From Megalobrama amblycephala (taxonomy: Eukaryota > Chordata > Actinopteri > Cypriniformes > Xenocyprididae), in contig NC_063066.1 in NCBI RefSeq assembly GCF_018812025.1, forward strand, positions 8,764,382 through 8,828,381: DNA of 64,000 nt, read 5' to 3'. Positions within the stretch are counted from its first letter, which is position 1, and every line of letters starts with the position of its first letter. This document shows, piece after piece, positions 58,871-64,000 of the stretch. The notes under the pieces were generated by a model. It did no database searches. It was given only the letters and a program-made list of their open reading frames with translations, and was not told the DNA's origin. A program made the translations under genes and the position numbers.

Positions 58871-60138
58871 CACTTCAAAATCTTTAAAATACCTTTATAT
58901 GTAGCAAAATATAATTAAAACCTTTTGGATTCAATAAAAGAGATCTAGTTGTACTAGCTTACATACTTTGGATGCCATATCTTTATTTTTTATTATTATT
59001 AAGGCCTTTGAACAAAAAAAAAAAAAGACCTGTGACGTCATTGACGCACAAATTAATATGAATTAGCCACCAATTCACCAAAATGTAAAATAGTTACGAA
59101 TTACCATGGGAATGTGTTGGCCAGGTGGCATTGCACTACTACTTCTCCTCCTGCTTGCTCATTACCAACCGCTGCTCGGTTCGCATTCACAAGACCACTT
59201 CCTCCTGATAGCCAAACTCAATTACAGGCAGTTATCCACAGGGCTCAGGTCACTGAGAGCACAGCGCACAGATCAGCTCCGATTCAGTCTCTCCCACAGC
59301 AGGAAAAACATTGCATTGCAAACCCATTTGACCATCTACAGACAATTCAATATTTAAAAAAGGATAGTTGACATTTCAAACAGCAAAAACAGTGTTTTTC
59401 AAAAACAGTGCTTGTCACTTGTCATCTACCTTGAAGTAGAAGGGTATTAATGTGCATAATCACTGTAAACTAATCATTCGCAAAATACTGAAGTGTTTTT
59501 ACTTTAATATTACATTATCCTCTAATTTAATGAGCGACATCTGCCCTGATAATAGTACACACAGCTGACAACAGTGACGACTAATGTGATTTGTTCTTTA
59601 ATTATCGCACTTGCGCAATTTTCCTCTGATTAGCTGGAACAGTTTTTGTGTTTAGGGAGGGCTCTCATCTGACACAGTGGCAGACAAAGGTCTCATTAAC
59701 TCGGCAAAAATTAACTTTCTTACTGGCATGATCAACTTGTGACACTGACTGTCAGTGGAGGAAACAGTAGGTTTGCATTTTACTCAATTAAACAGCTAAA
59801 TTCAATCGACTTTATATCCTTATTCTGTAATGAACTGACTGCACATAGATGAATTCCCATTCATTAATATGCAACGTTCAAATGAGGTGGAACAAACCTG
59901 CTGTTCTGCATGTTTAGAGGATGCAAAGCCGTACAGCAAATGAGCTCTTATCTTATCTCTATATCCAATCACCATCTCTTTGGGGGGGGGATAATGGATT
60001 TACACGCTGTACAAAACACAAGAGAGCTACGAGTTCTGCAATCCCATCAGTAGCTGATAGCAATGCTCCAGTCAGGATTTTTGCAGCTGATACTGACTAC
60101 CGATTTCTTGTCATCATGATCAACTGGTACAGATCCCA
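58871..60138. other. gpc4 intron 1, nothing firm
   Basis: It contains an A-run (59017-59029) and a plus-strand 83-codon frame with a leucine-rich start (59106-59357) that is discussed under rejected items. No supported gene. Confidence 0.45.
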
Positions 60139-60684
60139 CACTGTAAAAAATGACCGTGATTTTAACAGTAAAAGACTGTAAAAATGCCGCGGTGAAAAAC
60201 TGTCAATTGGTTTACAGAAAGTTTCCGTACTATATACGGTGAATAACTGTAATAGATCTAATGGTACATTTAATGTAATTTTACGGTAACATTTTTGGAA
60301 GTGAAAAATAACAATTCATTGTAAAATTTACAGTGAAAAACCGTAAATTGACATTCCCACAATTCCCATTTGCACCTTCTATATGTTAGTATTGTCCTCC
60401 TCAGCTTGTGGAAAATCTGCTTGTGATGAACTTTGATTCATCATGTGACTCTTATCACCACTGTGTTTGGTGACTGTCAGTGTATTTATAAAGGTACAAA
60501 ACAGATATTAGTACTTCATTAGGTTGGTAAATTAACATTATATCAGTTAATGAAATACGTTATTTTACCGTAAATGTAACTGATTTTTTTACGTTGCTAC
60601 TGTATTTTTTACGGTAAAGTTCTGGCAACCACAGCTGCCGTTTTTTTACCGTAAATTTTACTGAGATTTTTTTTACAATGCAGT
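60139..60684. mobile_element. Foldback element of ACGGTAAA / TTTACCGT repeats
   Basis: It begins CACTGTAAAAAATGACCGTG and ends TTTTTTACAATGCAGTG-like, with many inverted ACGGTAA / TTACCGTA units between (60284, 60300, 60570, 60612, 60640). Terminal CACTGTAAAAAA is a common fish MITE end. Non-coding. Confidence 0.75.
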
Positions 60685-60853
60685 CACTCAAGCTTTATAT
60701 ATGTGATAAGTAAGCTCTCTATCGGCTGTCACTTTCGACCACTTACACCCTGAAGGCATTTTTAATATTCTCATATTCTATGGAGCACAGTAAATCATGA
60801 TTTGTCAATTTGAGCAATCAATCCAGTGCAAGCATGCTCCAGCTGTAAAACAA

Positions 60854-61151
60854 CCCACATGGAAAAAACCTATATAAACATATATGTTTCAATATAGGTT
60901 TGATATAGGTTTTTAATATATGTGACATATATAAAATTGGCCGTTTTCCTATATTATATGTACATATATGTACATATATGCACACATATATGTACACATA
61001 TATGTACACATATATATATATACACATATATGTACATATATGTACACATAATATAGGAAAACGGCCAATTTTATATATGTCACATATATTAAAAACCTAT
61101 ATCAAACCTATATTGAAACATATATGTTTATATAGGTTTTTTCCATGTGGG
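60854..61151. repeat. Near-perfect 298-bp palindrome with TATATG microsatellite core
   Basis: CCCACATGGAAAAAACCTAT at the left and ATAGGTTTTTTCCATGTGGG at the right are exact inverses. The arms stay inverted through CAATATAGGTTTGATATAGG and TTGGCCGTTTTCCTATATTA (inverses at 61062-61120). The centre, 60955-61050, is an alternating TATATGTACA microsatellite that is itself palindromic. Virtually the whole unit can fold into a single hairpin or cruciform. Confidence 0.95.
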
Positions 61152-61852
61152 ACCAATTTCACGTGTTCGTGTAGCGGTGTGTTTTCTGCGTTGTGTCGTA
61201 ATCAAAGACAGACTGCGAAAAATCTTGCCATCAGGTCCTCACTTTATTCTGTATAACACAAATGGCAATATATGAGGACTTGTGCAGCATACAAACAGCA
61301 TGCGGCAGCAACACACAACGCTGAGAAAGAGAGATATTAAAAGTAACTTAAGTAAAGAAAAATAATCAACGAAACATCTGAATGTACATCACAGAGGGGT
61401 TTTGGATTACAATCATACAAATATATCATGTGAATTCAGCTGTTACATGAAACATGGCCTTAATTGAATCACCGCAAAAACTTTGTGCGACCTACCGCTG
61501 TGATGTCTCATGCAGACTGGGAAGCAGCAAAGTGCGTCAACACCCCAAGTCAGCATGGCGGCAGGACACCCCAAATATGGTCATGGCAAGTGGAATCACA
61601 AAATAATTGTCTAAATACATAACTGCTACATTCGCACATACATAAGTTCTTGCATAATTTTTTTCGTTAATTCTTAGTTTTTGCCTTGATAATAGAAAAT
61701 ATGAGCTAGGCATCATGTATGACAGTCAAAAATGAGATATGAGCTACAAAATGACCAGATCCTGCCATTAGCTATATAGAAGACATATCTTGTATGTATA
61801 GGGCATATATATGGATATGAAGAAGCAATACAGGAGACCTATATTTCCTGTA
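61152..61852. other. Spacer between two TATATG-rich hairpin units
   Basis: About 700 bases with no gene. 61152-61330 contains CpG-bearing sequence (CACGTGTTCGTGTAGCGGTG) unlike the AT-rich hairpins on either side and may be an inserted element of its own. Confidence 0.4.
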
Positions 61853-62128
61853 TATGCACATATATGCACCTCAATTTTGCCTATATGTGGCATATATACA
61901 CATATATGCAGTATATATACGCATATATGCAGCATATATATAGCATATATGCAGTATATATGCGCATATATGCAGCATATATATAGCATATATGCAGTAT
62001 ATATGCGCATATATGCAGCATATATATTATCATATATGTGCATATATGCAGCATATATGTACATATACACTGCATATAGGTTTCATATATGCGCATATAT
62101 CCACATATAGGTTCTTTCCATGTGGGAA
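61853..62128. repeat. TATATGCAG/GCATATAT tandem-palindromic satellite-like array
   Basis: Repeated units built on GCATATATGCAGTATATAT, with GCATATATGCAGCATATATA variants, alternate for about 200 bases and end CATATAGGTTCTTTCCATGTGGGA. That end matches the right end of 60854-61151, so the two units share a terminus. Each unit is self-complementary. Confidence 0.85.
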
Positions 62129-62240
62129 TGTCTGATTGGTCTCTAAACATTGTCCCTACCCACCATACATGTGATCCAGTTTCTATTGGTTGAACTTTCA
62201 AATGACGTTGGACGCTATGTGATCGGATCCCTTAAGTCCC

Positions 62241-63365
62241 ATAGACCCCTTAAAAGTTTGTAAACATTGCAACGTTTCCTGGTGGGCGGGGCTTAGCTGG
62301 AGGCAAAAAGAGACGCTGGACTCAATGTTGACAAGCGTAAGCTAGCATGTTTTAGGAGGGATTTATGAAACATAGATGCAGAAGAAGGTTCAGAACTGTC
62401 CGAATATGTACAGTCACTGACTCTGCGGGACCGTGACAGCTATTTTTGTAAATTAACTTAAGTTTTGGATATTTCTTAGACAACATATGAATTACTTTCG
62501 GGTGGTTCTGGGAATTTTGTCAATGCTTATTGTCTAATGTAACCTAACGCTGGGCTAACTGTGATTATGGCTAGCAATGTGGATTATTTTAAGAGACCAT
62601 TCAAAGGATGGCACACACATCTATTGCTGTATGTTTGTTTAACATTTAAGCTAGCTAGTGCGCTGAAAGTTGGCGACTTTTCACCTATAAAACAGAAACT
62701 TGCTGATTTGTACTAGATAAAACCAACACACCATTACATATGCATCGATTATTTTACCTGATATGAAGTGTGCACTGCAAACACGAGTATTATTTATGAT
62801 CGTCTCCGTCACTTGGGTAAAGTTGGTTTTATATTCGCACATTCGGACTTCTGATAAATTCAGACTTTCCAATAAATGTGCAATAAATTAATGTTTGCGA
62901 ATTTTAAGCAGCAACATGATATTGACAACCAACGATTGTCAACTTACAACATTTTTCACAGTCGATCAAAATAGGCAAGTATTGTTTTAATGGTATATTT
63001 ACTTGTGAATGTCCACTGAATGTCCAATGTAGTGTGATTAACAAGACTATTGAATACGGATGTCCGAATGTGCGAATATAAAACCAACTTTACCGAAGTG
63101 TCTCCGTCCAGTCTGTACGGCGTATTGCTTTCAACCACAATTATCTTTTTGATTTCTGTGAAGGAATGTCTGCCGGGATCTGGTAAAACTTTAGTTTTGA
63201 ACCAAAAGTCCTGTTCATTCTATTCTGGCAGCCAAAAACACAACAAGACGACATTTTAAAGTCAAAACCTCAAACTTTTAGCGCGCCCGCTATGAGTTCT
63301 TATTTATGTTTTGCCTCCAGCTAGAGCGGTGACGTCACAGTGACGTAGGCGATTAAGGGGTCTAT
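62241..63365. mobile_element. Non-autonomous DNA transposon, 1.1 kb, ATAGACCCCTTAA ends
   Basis: The left end ATAGACCCCTTAA pairs with TTAAGGGGTCTAT at the right. Subterminal GCTTAGCTGGAGGCAAAA inverts to TTTTGCCTCCAGCTAGAGC. An internal inverted pair, GTTTTATATTCGCACATTCGGA and TCCGAATGTGCGAATATAAAAC, frames 62826-63085. No transposase frame. Palindromic subsegments suggest an element built of nested copies. Confidence 0.75.
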
Positions 63366-64000
63366 AGCTTTAGTAACGCAGCATGTCACATCACTCCGTG
63401 AGGATTTTTTCAAAATCTATGCATCATATTATGTTGTGTGTGGGCTCGTTTGAATGGAGACAACCTGCTCTAAATAAAGATGTGTGATTTACTGTAGTCT
63501 ACCAATGTTTCACAAAGTTACAAAGCAGAACGTGGCACAGAAGGCTCATCTGTATACCATTTACATGCACATCAGCAGCAACTTTTTACAGTTTTACCTC
63601 ATCAAAATGCAATCGGTTCATGAGATTCGCCAAATTTAGTGACTATTCATCAAATCACAAAATGTGATAATCGGCCGATACCGATTTGCAGCCGATCGAT
63701 CAGAGGAATAATAATAAAAAAAAGACTGCAAAAATAAATCTTGATGCATTTAAGCTACAGGCCAAAGATTAAGTGTGTCCAATTCAGATCTGATCTGTAC
63801 AATATCAAGAGGCCAGTGAGGTGAAGTCATCGCTTCTCTGAGTCTCATAATGTACTCAAGTAATTGAGAGTAGGATGAATCTTTCAGAAGAAAGGGGAGG
63901 AAACATGTCTGATCTTTGCCATTGTCCATACCTGAGGCATGACATAAGAGCAAACTGCCAACCATAAAGCAAAGCAGATTTCTCCAGAGCAGGGAAAAGA
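63366..64000. other. End of window: intron 1 of gpc4, partial repeat
   Basis: 63660-63710 (AATCGGCCGATACCGATTTG) resembles the interior of the 37326-37784 element. No exon recognised. The gpc4 signal-peptide exon is presumed to lie beyond this end. Confidence 0.45.

Noticed and set aside
59106..59357. Leucine-rich, signal-peptide-like start MGMCWPGGIALLLLLLLAHY as a possible secreted peptide or glypican exon 1
   Set aside because: Wrong strand for gpc4, no SCxEVR sequence or donor after it, and no second exon or homology; a chance frame is more likely.
61853..62110. Regularly spaced repeats resembling a CRISPR array
   Set aside because: Eukaryotic AT-rich satellite units without unique spacers.
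60818..62201. Long Tyr/Ile/Cys/His-rich frames over the TATATG arrays
   Set aside because: Microsatellite translations, open in several frames because the repeat lacks stops.

Overview
The window is nuclear DNA from a teleost fish, most likely a cyprinid (zebrafish, carp or goldfish group). Three intron-containing vertebrate genes are recognisable. The space between their exons is filled with AT-rich, hairpin-forming non-autonomous DNA transposons of the kind common in cyprinid genomes: elements with TTAA termini starting AAAGGGATAGTTCACCC, a Tc1-like relic and an L2-like LINE fragment. There are no bacterial-type operons, no CRISPR array, and no tRNA or rRNA gene that I could see.

Layout. 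All three genes read on the minus strand. (1) About 1.87-2.12 kb, with 5' sequence possibly extending to about 16.4 kb: the first coding exon of a muscleblind-like RNA-binding protein, called mbnl3. The rest of its coding sequence lies below position 1. (2) 18.36-23.63 kb: a complete two-exon coding sequence for heparan-sulfate 6-O-sulfotransferase 2 (hs6st2, 467 aa). (3) 27.67-43.18 kb: eight consecutive coding exons (exons 2-9 by inference) of a glypican, best fit gpc4 (knypek in zebrafish). It runs from the N-terminal CPQG region to the GPI signal and stop, 504 complete codons plus stop. The signal-peptide exon was not found and probably lies beyond 64 kb, so 43.2-64 kb would be intron 1. 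All glypican splice phases were checked by hand and join correctly.

Context. The order mbnl3 - hs6st2 - gpc4, all in one orientation, matches human Xq26.2 (MBNL3, HS6ST2, GPC4). The paralogous human region 13q31-q32 (MBNL2, HS6ST3, GPC6) has the same kind of order, so the region is a duplicated ancestral block. Two of the neighbours act in one pathway: glypican-4 is a GPI-anchored heparan-sulfate proteoglycan core protein, and Hs6st2 is a Golgi enzyme that 6-O-sulfates heparan-sulfate chains. The mammalian genes USP26 and TFDP3, which lie between HS6ST2 and GPC4, are absent; only about 4 kb separates the two coding regions here.

Regulatory candidates. A CpG-rich block at 16.0-16.4 kb ends in a strong minus-strand splice donor and is the best candidate for an mbnl3 first exon. 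A purine-rich, GC-richer block at 2.1-4.75 kb contains a perfect CRE. A CpG patch lies just upstream of the hs6st2 ATG. Repeat-poor, GC-richer islands in gpc4 introns 1 and 2 are enhancer candidates. None of these can be proved from one sequence.

The most notable points are a Ser-to-Trp change in the PAPS 3'-phosphate-binding region of Hs6st2, a palindromic element nested inside a related palindromic element (41.5-43.0 kb), a near-perfect 300-bp inverted repeat built on TATATG microsatellite sequence (60.85-61.15 kb), and the functional pairing of neighbouring heparan-sulfate genes.
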